Of a stretch of 64,000 bases of DNA, positions 34,784 through 42,552 are shown piece by piece. Source of the DNA: JAHRVQ01 sp963976815 (GTDB taxonomy: Bacteria; Pseudomonadota; Gammaproteobacteria; Pseudomonadales; Azotimanducaceae); contig CAXBLU010000007.1 in assembly GCA_963976815.1 (NCBI GenBank), forward strand, positions 62,001 through 126,000. The letters are read 5' to 3'. The notes under the pieces are model-generated. The model searched no databases, was not told where the DNA came from, and saw nothing but the letters and a program-made list of their open reading frames with translations. Every line of letters starts with the position of its first letter. Positions within the stretch are counted from its first letter, which is position 1. The position numbers and the translations under genes are program-made.

Positions 34784-36274
34784 ATGGAAAAGCTGAGCAT
34801 GCAGGATGCCACTTTTCTCTATTCAGAAACGGACAAGGTACTCAATCAAATTGCGTCACTTCAGCAATTTGAATTGCCGAAGGACGTAACACCCCAGAGT
34901 TTCGTCACGAACCTCCGAACTTATCTGATGGATCGCATCCACCTGCTACCCTATCTCACCCGCAAAGTAAGAATGATTCCAGGTGGGATAGACCACGCTG
35001 TTTGGGTTCGGGACGGGAATTTCGACATCCACAATCACGTGGTTGAAGTGCCCCTGGAAGCACCGGGCACCTTCGAACAGCTGCAAGCCAAAGTTGCTGA
35101 GCTGCACTCTATCCCCATGAATCGTATCCGCCCCCTCTGGTGCATGCACGTCATCACCGGGTTACAGGATGGCACCGTCGCTTACTATGCTCAGGTGCAT
35201 CATGCCTGTGTTGACGGTATGGCCGGTCAAGCAATGACAATGACCTTAACCGACGATACGCCAGAGCCCCAGGCGAAACATTGCCCGGCTGACTTTATTC
35301 AGGACGAAAATCCCAGTATGGCGGAATTACTCTCAGCCTCCTTGCAAAACCTCATGAGTTATCAATCTGGGAGTATGGCCCGTACTAGCGGCATGATGAA
35401 AACTGCCACAAGACTTGGTCAACGCATGATTGATCCCGGGAAATCTTTTGGCGCTCTCGGCCAGACCGCTCCGGATACAGCATTCAACCAATCGATTGGC
35501 AGAGATCGTACATTCGCCTGTACTAAGATTCCCCTTACTGACGTGAAAAAGATCGGTAAAACCATGGGTGCCAGCGTCAACGACGTATTCCTCACGGTCT
35601 GCGCCGGTGCTCTCCGTCGTTATCTAGCACGTAAAAATCAATTACCAAGACGCAATTTGATTGCAGGATGTCCCGTCGCCATTCCACGCGCGGCGCATTC
35701 CAATCAGGGCAACAGTGTCAGCATGATGAGCGTGGACCTATTCACATCCGTTGCCGATCCCCGAGTTCGCTTGCTCCGAGTGAAGAGTTCCGCTAATACC
35801 GCAAAAGAAGTGACCGCGGAACTTGCCGAGGGCATGGACAGCAATGTTTCACTCCTGGGTCTGCCCCTATTGACCCAGGCCGCAAGTTGGGTCAACGAAT
35901 TTAGCCGAGCCTCAGACACTATGACAATGCCATTTAACGTTGTCGTGTCGAATGTGCCAGGTCCTAGAACCCCGCTCTACGCCAACGGCGCAAGGATGCT
36001 GAGCCACTATCCGGTTTCTATTCCAACCCACGGTCTTGGATTAAACATCACTGTACAAAGCTACTGTGACGGTCTATTTGTTGGCCTCACCGCCTGCAAG
36101 AAGGCGGTTCCAGACCTTGATGTTCTGCGGGACGACCTCTTTGCTTCTTTTGTTGAGCTAAAAGCGCTGACGTTACCCGCAAACATAACCGAGATAGGTG
36201 TTCAGACGACTCCAGAGGTGAAAAGCACCCCGGCAACCGGCGAAAAACCTGAAAATCTGACAAAAGTTGCTTAA
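34784..36274 (+). CDS. Wax ester synthase/diacylglycerol acyltransferase (WS/DGAT)
   Basis: A 496-residue bifunctional acyltransferase making wax esters or triacylglycerols from acyl-CoA. The catalytic motif HHACVDG is at 139-145. Other family signatures are the N-terminal LSMQDATFLY, PLWCMHVITG before the active site, NDVFLTVCAGALRRYL and the C-terminal NVVVSNVPGPRTPLY. I chose the ATG at 34784 because GGAGG lies six bases upstream; an in-frame ATG at 34772 overlaps that site. It sits in a locus with PhaR and phasins, so the cell probably stores neutral lipid and polyester. Confidence 0.93.
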   Translation: MEKLSMQDATFLYSETDKVLNQIASLQQFELPKDVTPQSFVTNLRTYLMDRIHLLPYLTRKVRMIPGGIDHAVWVRDGNFDIHNHVVEVPLEAPGTFEQLQAKVAELHSIPMNRIRPLWCMHVITGLQDGTVAYYAQVHHACVDGMAGQAMTMTLTDDTPEPQAKHCPADFIQDENPSMAELLSASLQNLMSYQSGSMARTSGMMKTATRLGQRMIDPGKSFGALGQTAPDTAFNQSIGRDRTFACTKIPLTDVKKIGKTMGASVNDVFLTVCAGALRRYLARKNQLPRRNLIAGCPVAIPRAAHSNQGNSVSMMSVDLFTSVADPRVRLLRVKSSANTAKEVTAELAEGMDSNVSLLGLPLLTQAASWVNEFSRASDTMTMPFNVVVSNVPGPRTPLYANGARMLSHYPVSIPTHGLGLNITVQSYCDGLFVGLTACKKAVPDLDVLRDDLFASFVELKALTLPANITEIGVQTTPEVKSTPATGEKPENLTKVA

Positions 36275-36300
36275 AAACTAAAAATATTTGTTCTCGGCCC

Positions 36301-36340
36301 TTGATTTTATTGCAGCGCACCATATAATGATGCAATGCAA
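36301..36340 (+). promoter_or_regulatory. First phasin promoter with twin operators
   Basis: The -35 is TTGATT (36301-36306), the -10 TATAAT (36323-36328), 16 bp apart. Two 11-bp elements, TTGCAGCGCAC (36310-36320) and ATGCAATGCAA (36330-36340), flank the -10 with 20 bp centre to centre. The same layout with better palindromes is present before the second phasin. Binding by PhaR is inferred. Confidence 0.75.
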
Positions 36341-36400
36341 CATAGAGACACGGCCAAAGCTACGTTACAGCTGAGTTCACATACACAACGGAGAAATTCC

Positions 36401-36790
36401 ATGAACATTATTGAGAAACAAACTGAGCTGGGTAAGTCTTTATACGAGATCAATACCAGCACAATGAAAGAATACTTGAGCATGCAACGCGCCAACATCG
36501 AGAAGTATGTTGAAGTTAATCGCGAGTTCGGTTCACGCTTACCTGAAGTGAAGGACATCAGCAGTGCTGTTGAACTTCAGCGTGAATACAACGGTATGCT
36601 CTGGGCACAAACCAAAGAAGCTATGACTGCCCAGACAGAACTGCTGAAAGGCGCATTCAGTGAAACACGCACTGCGTTGAAAACTGCTTACACGTTCGAA
36701 ACTGACGTTGAAGCTGTAAAACCTAAAGCAAAAGCCAAGGCTAAAGCACCAAGCAAAGCTAAAGCTAAAAAGACCGCCGCCGCTGCCTAA
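36401..36790 (+). CDS. Phasin family protein with Lys/Ala-rich tail
   Basis: A 129-residue granule-surface protein. ATG at 36401 is preceded by GGAG; the open frame extends further upstream through the operator. Residues 1-100 are an amphipathic phasin helix bundle (EKQTELGKSLYEINTSTMKEY). The last ~28 residues are a basic KAKAKAPSKAKAKK tail, as in PhaF-type phasins that also bind DNA and help segregate granules. It is a paralogue of the 37024 gene (MNIIEKQxExG...LxEIN). Confidence 0.9.
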   Translation: MNIIEKQTELGKSLYEINTSTMKEYLSMQRANIEKYVEVNREFGSRLPEVKDISSAVELQREYNGMLWAQTKEAMTAQTELLKGAFSETRTALKTAYTFETDVEAVKPKAKAKAKAPSKAKAKKTAAAA

Positions 36791-36845
36791 AAAGCCAGCC
36801 TGGCAACATCTTTCAGCAGGTAATTGGTAGCTACCTGTTGTGAGC

Positions 36846-36890
36846 GGACTCCGCCGATTCTGTTTTTCCCTCTTCAGGTCGGTGGAGTCC
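36846..36890. repeat. Long inverted repeat between the two phasin genes
   Basis: Arms GGACTCCGCCGA (36846-36857) and TCGGTGGAGTCC (36879-36890) pair over 12 bp with one G-U, around a 21-base loop. There is no T-run after it, so it is a weak terminator at best; an mRNA 3' stabiliser of the abundant phasin transcript is another option. Confidence 0.6.
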
Positions 36891-36944
36891 ATTTACCTTA
36901 CTTTAATTCTCTTGTTTGATCTTCATTTTTTTGCAAAAAACCAC

Positions 36945-36984
36945 TTGCACTTGTTGCACTGCAATATATAATGTTGCACTGCGG
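36945..36984 (+). promoter_or_regulatory. Second phasin promoter with twin palindromic operators
   Basis: The -35 is TTGCAC (36945-36950) and the -10 TATAAT (36967-36972), 16 bp apart. TTGCACTGCAA (36954-36964) is a perfect palindrome and TTGCACTGCGG (36974-36984) a near one. Every distance equals that in the first phasin promoter. Confidence 0.8.
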
Positions 36985-37023
36985 CAAAAGATTAGACAAA
37001 ACCATCACATTTGGATGAAGAAT

Positions 37024-37335
37024 ATGAACATCATTGAAAAGCAAGTTGAAATGGGCCGGGCCCTTTTCGAAATAAACCAAAATACAATCCAGGAATTGGC
37101 TCGCACACAGCAAGACAACCTGAAGAAGTACTTCGAATTAAACAGCACTTTCTCAAAGCGAATCCCATCAGTCACTGACGTGACGAGCTTTGTAGAACTC
37201 TCACGTGAATACAACGAAACGTTGTGGACCGGTGTTAAAGACTCTACTCGCGGTCAAGTTGACGTGCTCAAGAGCGCTGTTGAAGAAACTGGCGTAGCCG
37301 TTCGTAAAGCTTTTACTGTTGAAACCGCCGACTAA
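37024..37335 (+). CDS. Phasin family protein, second copy
   Basis: A 103-residue phasin paralogue without the basic tail. ATG at 37024 (an in-frame ATG at 37015 is possible); GGATGAAG lies upstream. EKQVEMGRALFEINQNTIQE and SFVELSREYNETLWTGVKD match the first copy at the same positions. A strong terminator follows. Single-copy tail loss after duplication is the simplest reading. Confidence 0.88.
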   Translation: MNIIEKQVEMGRALFEINQNTIQELARTQQDNLKKYFELNSTFSKRIPSVTDVTSFVELSREYNETLWTGVKDSTRGQVDVLKSAVEETGVAVRKAFTVETAD

Positions 37336-37360
37336 ACCCCCCTTAGTTAAGTTGGTATTT

Positions 37361-37390
37361 AAAGGGCGCTCTATGCGCCCTTCTTTTTTT
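37361..37390 (+). terminator. Rho-independent terminator of second phasin
   Basis: The hairpin AAGGGCGC-TCTAT-GCGCCCTT (about 37362-37382) is followed by a T-rich run to 37390. It ends the phasin transcript before the DUF6489-like gene. Confidence 0.88.
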
Positions 37391-37428
37391 GCGCTCTAAT
37401 AACCCCCCACCGGTCATGAGACAAAAAA

Positions 37429-37698
37429 ATGAAAATTACAGTTGATGTTGATATCACCCCTGAAGAGCTACGACGATTTATTGGTCTGCCCAATGTCGAA
37501 AAGATTCAGAACGAGATGATCAAGAACGCTCAAAAATACCTCCAAGAATCCGGTCAATCTCAATACAAAGAACTTGTCTCCAGTGCTATGCAGCCGATGA
37601 TGGCTTATCAGAGCTGGTTACAGCGAATGATGACCGGTGAAACAACCAATTCGACTAAATCAAAACCCGACAAAGACGGAGCCAAAAATGATGACTAA
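37429..37698 (+). CDS. Small DUF6489-like protein
   Basis: An 89-residue protein. The N-terminus KITVDVDITPEELRRFIGLP matches the small DUF6489-type proteins (K-hydrophobic-VDID-x-TPEE-x-R-x-FLGLPD). The middle (YKELVSSAMQPMMAYQSWLQ) is helical and reminiscent of phasin-associated proteins. It overlaps the SDR gene by 11 bp, so the two are co-translated and probably belong to the granule locus. Confidence 0.75.
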   Translation: MKITVDVDITPEELRRFIGLPNVEKIQNEMIKNAQKYLQESGQSQYKELVSSAMQPMMAYQSWLQRMMTGETTNSTKSKPDKDGAKNDD

Positions 37699-38464
37699 AG
37701 GCACAGCGCTAATTACCGGCGCATCGTCAGGCATCGGAGCAGAGCTGGCCCGCTACTTTGCGAAACAACAATTTGACCTTGTGATCACCGCTCGACGCAA
37801 ATCCAATCTAGACGCTTTGGCGACGGAGCTAGGCAGCTCAGTGAATGTGACTGTTGTCAGCTGTGATCTGGCGGATTCCGCTGGTATAGAAGCCCTATTA
37901 ACGGCCGTTTCAGAAATCGAAATTGATGTGCTGGTTAATAATGCGGGGATTGCCTATTCCGGGAACTTTCAAAGTCAGGATGAAGAAACCGTCTTAAACC
38001 TAATTCACTTGAATATCATTGCCCTGACGCGCCTAACACACAGACTATTGCCCAATATGATCAATCGGGGCATGGGCAGAATTCTGAACGTTGCATCGGT
38101 TGCGTCATTTCAGCCAGTCCCCTCACTTGCGGCCTACGCAGCGTCTAAAGCCTATGTCCTGTCTTTAAGCGAGTCCCTGTCTGAAGAACTCAGAGGCACA
38201 GGTGTGTCGGTTACAGCCCTATGCCCAGGCTTAACTAAAACCGCTCTGTTAGACGAGGTCCAAGGCTTCGACGTCCCAATGGGCATTGCCTCCGCCCCTG
38301 CCGACGTGGCTCGAGAAGGGTATGATGCGCTAATGAAAAAGGAAGTCATCCGTGTCCCAGGCATTGCTAATCAGGCAGCACTCGCATGGGCAAAGCACCA
38401 ACCCCGCTGGCTTGTTCGAGGTATCGGCGGGCTTGTTGCTCGATTTAATCCAAACAATCACTAA
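37688..38464 (+). CDS. Short-chain dehydrogenase/reductase
   Basis: A 258-residue classical SDR. The cofactor motif is TGASSGIG (residues ~9-16), the NNAG motif is LVNNAGIAYSG, and the active-site YxxxK is YAASKAYVL with Ser in NVASVASF. The start at ATG 37688 is supported by GGAG upstream; the frame is open further back inside the previous gene. The class matches acetoacetyl-CoA or general ketone reductases; the granule context suggests lipid metabolism. Confidence 0.92.
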   Translation: MMTKGTALITGASSGIGAELARYFAKQQFDLVITARRKSNLDALATELGSSVNVTVVSCDLADSAGIEALLTAVSEIEIDVLVNNAGIAYSGNFQSQDEETVLNLIHLNIIALTRLTHRLLPNMINRGMGRILNVASVASFQPVPSLAAYAASKAYVLSLSESLSEELRGTGVSVTALCPGLTKTALLDEVQGFDVPMGIASAPADVAREGYDALMKKEVIRVPGIANQAALAWAKHQPRWLVRGIGGLVARFNPNNH

Positions 38465-38490
38465 ATGCCATTTAGAAAAAGGATTTGTTG

Positions 38491-39345
38491 ATGACATGTT
38501 TTAAACACTGGACCCTGAGCATCTTCACCAGCTTAATCCTGGTCAGTGGAGCACAAGCCAGTTCCTGTGACATAGAACCCTCAAAACCAACAGCTGACGC
38601 CATCATCGCGTATCAAGCCTGCATCGACGCTGGTCATCAAATGGTGACTGACCTCAGAAATGAGCTCGGCACAAGATCATTCCAAACCGGCAGTTTCAAA
38701 ACGGCGGTTGTTCACTTTTCGGAAATCATCGATCAACAGGACAGGCCCGGCAGAGCCCATTTCAACCGGGCACTGGCCTACCTGGAACTCGGTAAGGAAA
38801 GGCATGCCCTGAAGGACCTTGAAGCCGCCAATCAGATATTGCCTGGATATTCACCTGCACACTTCTATCGCGGCGTTACGCTGCATAAGTTGCGCCGTTA
38901 TCAGCAGGCCATCGATGCATTTGGAGTTGCGCTCAACCTATCCGCCGGTGGAGCAGCACTTGCGCCAATCTATTTCGAAAAGGCCCAGGCTGAAATTAAG
39001 CGTAAGTACATTCAAGAAGCCCGCAAGAGCCTCGACAACGCACTTGAATCCGATCCCAGCTACTCAAAAGCCCTCTTTGCACGAGCGCTTTTACACAAAA
39101 AGTCCGGTGCGGATGAACTTGCCATCGCTGACTACAATCAGTACATCTTATCCAACCCCGAATCCGCCGAGGCCCACTACAATCGCGGCCTAATATTTCA
39201 GGATTTGCGACGGGACCACCTGGCTATTCAGGACTTCAATCGGGCGATCGAGTTGAACCCAAGGTATGTAAAAGCCAGGGCAAGCAAAGGGATTACCTAC
39301 TTCTGGCCGGTGTTCCCTGTCTTGTTGGTGCTATTACTCGGCTAA
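38491..39345 (+). CDS. Exported TPR-repeat protein
   Basis: A 284-residue protein with a signal peptide (cut after QAS) and at least five tetratricopeptide repeats, such as ARAHFNRALAYLELGKERHALKDLE (split: AHFNRALAYLELGKERHA), AHFYRGVTLHKLRRYQQAID, SKALFARALLHKKSGADELA and AHYNRGLIFQDLRRDHLAIQD. A hydrophobic tail WPVFPVLLVLLLG may anchor it. ATG at 38491 follows AAAAGGA. It probably scaffolds periplasmic partners, possibly the peptidase or CHAT protein downstream. Confidence 0.88.
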   Translation: MTCFKHWTLSIFTSLILVSGAQASSCDIEPSKPTADAIIAYQACIDAGHQMVTDLRNELGTRSFQTGSFKTAVVHFSEIIDQQDRPGRAHFNRALAYLELGKERHALKDLEAANQILPGYSPAHFYRGVTLHKLRRYQQAIDAFGVALNLSAGGAALAPIYFEKAQAEIKRKYIQEARKSLDNALESDPSYSKALFARALLHKKSGADELAIADYNQYILSNPESAEAHYNRGLIFQDLRRDHLAIQDFNRAIELNPRYVKARASKGITYFWPVFPVLLVLLLG

Positions 39346-39401
39346 ACTTTTTTACACCGAATCCGTGTCACACTGAATCTGTTCTACCGGTCTAGATCTT
39401 T

Positions 39402-40325
39402 ATGTATCGGCTTATCCTTTTATTTTTGGTTATTTCTCAACCACTTATCGCTGAACCACTTAAGGTTCCCGGCGGCGAGTTTGATATTGAGTGGAAAACC
39501 CCCTTCAGTCAGCAAGAAAAAGCAACGCTCATCAGTTGGCTCGAACACGCCGCTACCTCCGCCAGTTTGATTAATGGAAGTTTCCCCCGCAAGCAGACCC
39601 ATGTGCTTATCCAGCGGGCGAGCCGAGGTACTGGCCCCGTGCCCTGGGCGAACACCATTCGACATACGGATCCCCAGGGCGTTTCCTTCCACGTGAACCC
39701 CACAGCTGGGCTCGAGGCGCTAAAAGCCGACTGGACCGCAACCCACGAGTTTAGTCATCTCTATTTGCCCTACCCTGGCCGGTCGGATATCTGGATATCA
39801 GAGGGATTCGCAAGCTACTACCAGAACATTTTTATGATGAGAAAAGGCACACTGAGCGAAGTTCAGGGATGGCAGAAAATTGCAGACGGATTTGCGAGAG
39901 GGCAAGCCGATCTCAATCAAGACATTTCGCTCCAGCAGGTCAGCCGGGAAATGCGCTCCAGACGTGCCTTTAAACGTGTATATTGGTCCGGCGCACACTA
40001 TTTCCTCGAAGCTGATATTGCCCTACGCCAACAATCAAGTTCCCTGGATGAGGTGATATCCAAGTTTATGACCTGTTGCCGAGAGCACCCAGCGGAATGG
40101 GATGGGGCAAAAATCGTCGAGGCCCTTGATAAGGCGCTTGATCCAACCGGAACAACTCGTCTCTTTACGCCCCTATATCGCCAGTACCAACAGTCTATGG
40201 GACTTCCCGACTATCGCAGTACCCTGACCAAAGTGGGGGTTTTGATTGCCGATAAGCAGATATCCCTGAGCCCCGAAAGTGATACTAGAACAGCCCTAAG
40301 GCAAGCCATTTCTTCGCGCCCCTAA
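39402..40325 (+). CDS. Exported gluzincin-type metallopeptidase
   Basis: A 307-residue exported protein with a signal peptide (about 1-17). The zinc motif HEFSH is at 115-119; the third ligand is Glu134 in WISEGFASYY, as in M1/M61 peptidases, but the spacer is 14 residues rather than ~18. The rest (VSFHVNPTAGLEALKADWTATH) fits the catalytic domain only, so this is a minimal gluzincin. It stands between the TPR protein and the CHAT gene on the same strand and may process the secreted TpsA or its partner. Confidence 0.82.
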   Translation: MYRLILLFLVISQPLIAEPLKVPGGEFDIEWKTPFSQQEKATLISWLEHAATSASLINGSFPRKQTHVLIQRASRGTGPVPWANTIRHTDPQGVSFHVNPTAGLEALKADWTATHEFSHLYLPYPGRSDIWISEGFASYYQNIFMMRKGTLSEVQGWQKIADGFARGQADLNQDISLQQVSREMRSRRAFKRVYWSGAHYFLEADIALRQQSSSLDEVISKFMTCCREHPAEWDGAKIVEALDKALDPTGTTRLFTPLYRQYQQSMGLPDYRSTLTKVGVLIADKQISLSPESDTRTALRQAISSRP

Positions 40326-40353
40326 AAGGCGAATCTTGGACTCTGTGCTATAT

Positions 40354-40365
40354 TTCTAGCTAGAA
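40354..40365. promoter_or_regulatory. Perfect 12-bp palindrome upstream of CHAT gene
   Basis: TTCTAGCTAGAA is self-complementary and lies 21 bp before the CHAT ATG. CTAGCTAG recurs just inside the gene at about 40414. It could be an operator; no regulator can be named. Confidence 0.4.
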
Positions 40366-40386
40366 CAAATACCAAAAGGATGGGGT

Positions 40387-42552
40387 ATGTTATCCGGGCT
40401 CCGCGGAACACTTCTAGCTAGCTGTGGACTGGTTTTCCTGTGTCCATACTTTTTATTCGCCGCGACTGACAACACAAACTCAGGGCCCGATCAATTTGAA
40501 CAACTGATTCAACAGGCCTCCATCTATCAGAGCCGGGGCTATCGCAATCAGGCGGTTGCACTCCTGCAAAAAGCCGACAACCTCAAGGACGCAAATCAAA
40601 CCCAGCGAATCCAATCGGGCTTACAACTTGCTCGCCTCTATTTTGAGCTTGGTGAGTATCCGCTGAGCTTGAATATGACCAGTCGGATATTGGCTCAAGG
40701 AGCACCCGAGGCCAGTCGAGCTGAAGCACTGAATATTCTGGCAACTGTGCAGAGCACCCTCAATAAACCGAAAGTGGCGAGTGATACCTTCTCTGACGCA
40801 GTTACAGCAAGCGAGTTGTCCGTGGATAAACGGTTAACCAAAATTATTCTCGCCAACCACTTAAGACATGAATTGGATTATGGAAAAAAGACCGCTGCCG
40901 TTGAACTAGCGACACGGCTCACACCTCTGGTCATGGCATTGGGGAATCAAAAAGAGTCAATCGAACTTCAAATCTCTACTGCTGAATTATTTATGCGTCT
41001 TTCGCTTTTGGCTCCTGAAACCAACAGCAGATCAAAGGCGCAAACTCTGCTCGAGCGTGCCGCAGCAAACGCAGACGCGCTGTCAGACCCGAGGCTGCAA
41101 AGTTACGCTATTGGCCATCAAGGTCGAAACTTGATTGACCAGGGCAATTTAGCCGAGGGTTTACAGCGCCTCAGCACAGCGACATTTCTTGCAAACAGTA
41201 GCCGTTCCTTTGAGAGCGCTTACCTGTGGCAGTGGCAAACCGCCCGGGCTTACCGCTTGCAGGGGAAAACCAAAATGGCGGTGGCAGAATATCAAACCGC
41301 CATCTCGACTCTCGAGCAGGTAAGAAAAGAACTCATCAACGGCTCACCGTTCACTTTCCCCCAGAAGATCCAACCACTATTTTCTGAGTTATCTGATCTG
41401 CTACTCACCGCTGCACGATCATCCGCTATCCACTCCGACCAACAAACCTATTTGAAACAGGTACAGCATGTCCTAGAACAATCCAAATCTGCTGAGCTTC
41501 AGGATTACTTTCAAAACGATTGTGTCATTCCCGATGAGAGTATGGATCTCAACAATGTTGGCGTTGCAACCGCTGTTATCTATCCCGTGATTTTGCCCGA
41601 TCGACTCGAAGTCCTGGTTAACATTGGTGACCAGGTCCATCAATTTGTTGCTCCCACCACCGACAGCGATCTCAGGATGCTTGCTAACGACTTCAGGTAC
41701 AACCTGCAACGGGATCAAGGTGATGATGAATACAAAGAACTGGGTAAAGAGCTTTACGATATGGTCTTCGCTGACGCTGAGGCTCTATTAAAAGCGCACA
41801 GTATCACCACCTTACTGATCATCCCGGACGGCATCCTACGGACTATTCCTTTTTCAGCGTTCTATGATGGCAATGAATTTCTAATCCAAAAATTTGCCCT
41901 TGCGACGACGCCAGGTATTAGCCTTACCCTGCCAAAACACCTTGATGTTGCTCAGGCTAGCTTGTTTGCTGGCGGCATCTCCGATGCGGTCCAGGGCTTC
42001 AGCGCCCTCCCGGGGGTACCGGTTGAACTCCTAAAATTACAGAACGACTATGGTGCGGATGTCCTGCAGGACGAAAAATTCAGCCTCAACGCGGTTCAAT
42101 TACAGCTGGGTTCCGCCGACTACTCCGTTGTTCATATCGCCACCCACGGTCACTTTGACAGCAATCCCCAGGCCTCCTACCTTCTCACCCATGATGACAA
42201 ATTCACGATGGACTCCCTTGAACAGAGTATTGGGAGTCGACGTCAGACGGGAAACCCACTTGAACTGCTTGTGCTCAGCGCCTGTGAAACTGCCGTCGGT
42301 GACAATCGAGCGGCCCTGGGTCTCGCGGGTGTGGCACTCAAAGCCGGAGCGAGAAGCGCAATCGCCACACTTTGGCAGATTAGTGATGCCGCCACGGTTG
42401 AGGTGATTACCGATTTCTACGCAGGCAACACCACGGGCAAGATGAGTAAAGCCCAATCACTCCAATTTGCACAGACTCAACTGATAGCCTCGAAACGTTT
42501 TTATCACCCAAGTGACTGGGCACCCTTTTTATTGATTGGAAACTGGCTATGA
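40387..42552 (+). CDS. Exported TPR-CHAT protease
   Basis: A 721-residue caspase-like peptidase with a signal peptide (about 1-26) and therefore periplasmic or surface-associated. Residues ~35-400 are tetratricopeptide-like helical repeats (ASIYQSRGYRNQAVALLQKA). The CHAT domain spans ~430-721: the catalytic His587 is in HIATHGHFDS and the catalytic Cys633 in LVLSACETAVGDN, followed by GLAGVALKAGARSAIATLWQ. The stop overlaps the TpsB start by ATGA, making CHAT, TpsB and TpsA one coupled operon. In related cyanobacterial and proteobacterial loci CHAT proteins also neighbour two-partner secretion genes, but their role is not established. Confidence 0.93.
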   Translation: MLSGLRGTLLASCGLVFLCPYFLFAATDNTNSGPDQFEQLIQQASIYQSRGYRNQAVALLQKADNLKDANQTQRIQSGLQLARLYFELGEYPLSLNMTSRILAQGAPEASRAEALNILATVQSTLNKPKVASDTFSDAVTASELSVDKRLTKIILANHLRHELDYGKKTAAVELATRLTPLVMALGNQKESIELQISTAELFMRLSLLAPETNSRSKAQTLLERAAANADALSDPRLQSYAIGHQGRNLIDQGNLAEGLQRLSTATFLANSSRSFESAYLWQWQTARAYRLQGKTKMAVAEYQTAISTLEQVRKELINGSPFTFPQKIQPLFSELSDLLLTAARSSAIHSDQQTYLKQVQHVLEQSKSAELQDYFQNDCVIPDESMDLNNVGVATAVIYPVILPDRLEVLVNIGDQVHQFVAPTTDSDLRMLANDFRYNLQRDQGDDEYKELGKELYDMVFADAEALLKAHSITTLLIIPDGILRTIPFSAFYDGNEFLIQKFALATTPGISLTLPKHLDVAQASLFAGGISDAVQGFSALPGVPVELLKLQNDYGADVLQDEKFSLNAVQLQLGSADYSVVHIATHGHFDSNPQASYLLTHDDKFTMDSLEQSIGSRRQTGNPLELLVLSACETAVGDNRAALGLAGVALKAGARSAIATLWQISDAATVEVITDFYAGNTTGKMSKAQSLQFAQTQLIASKRFYHPSDWAPFLLIGNWL

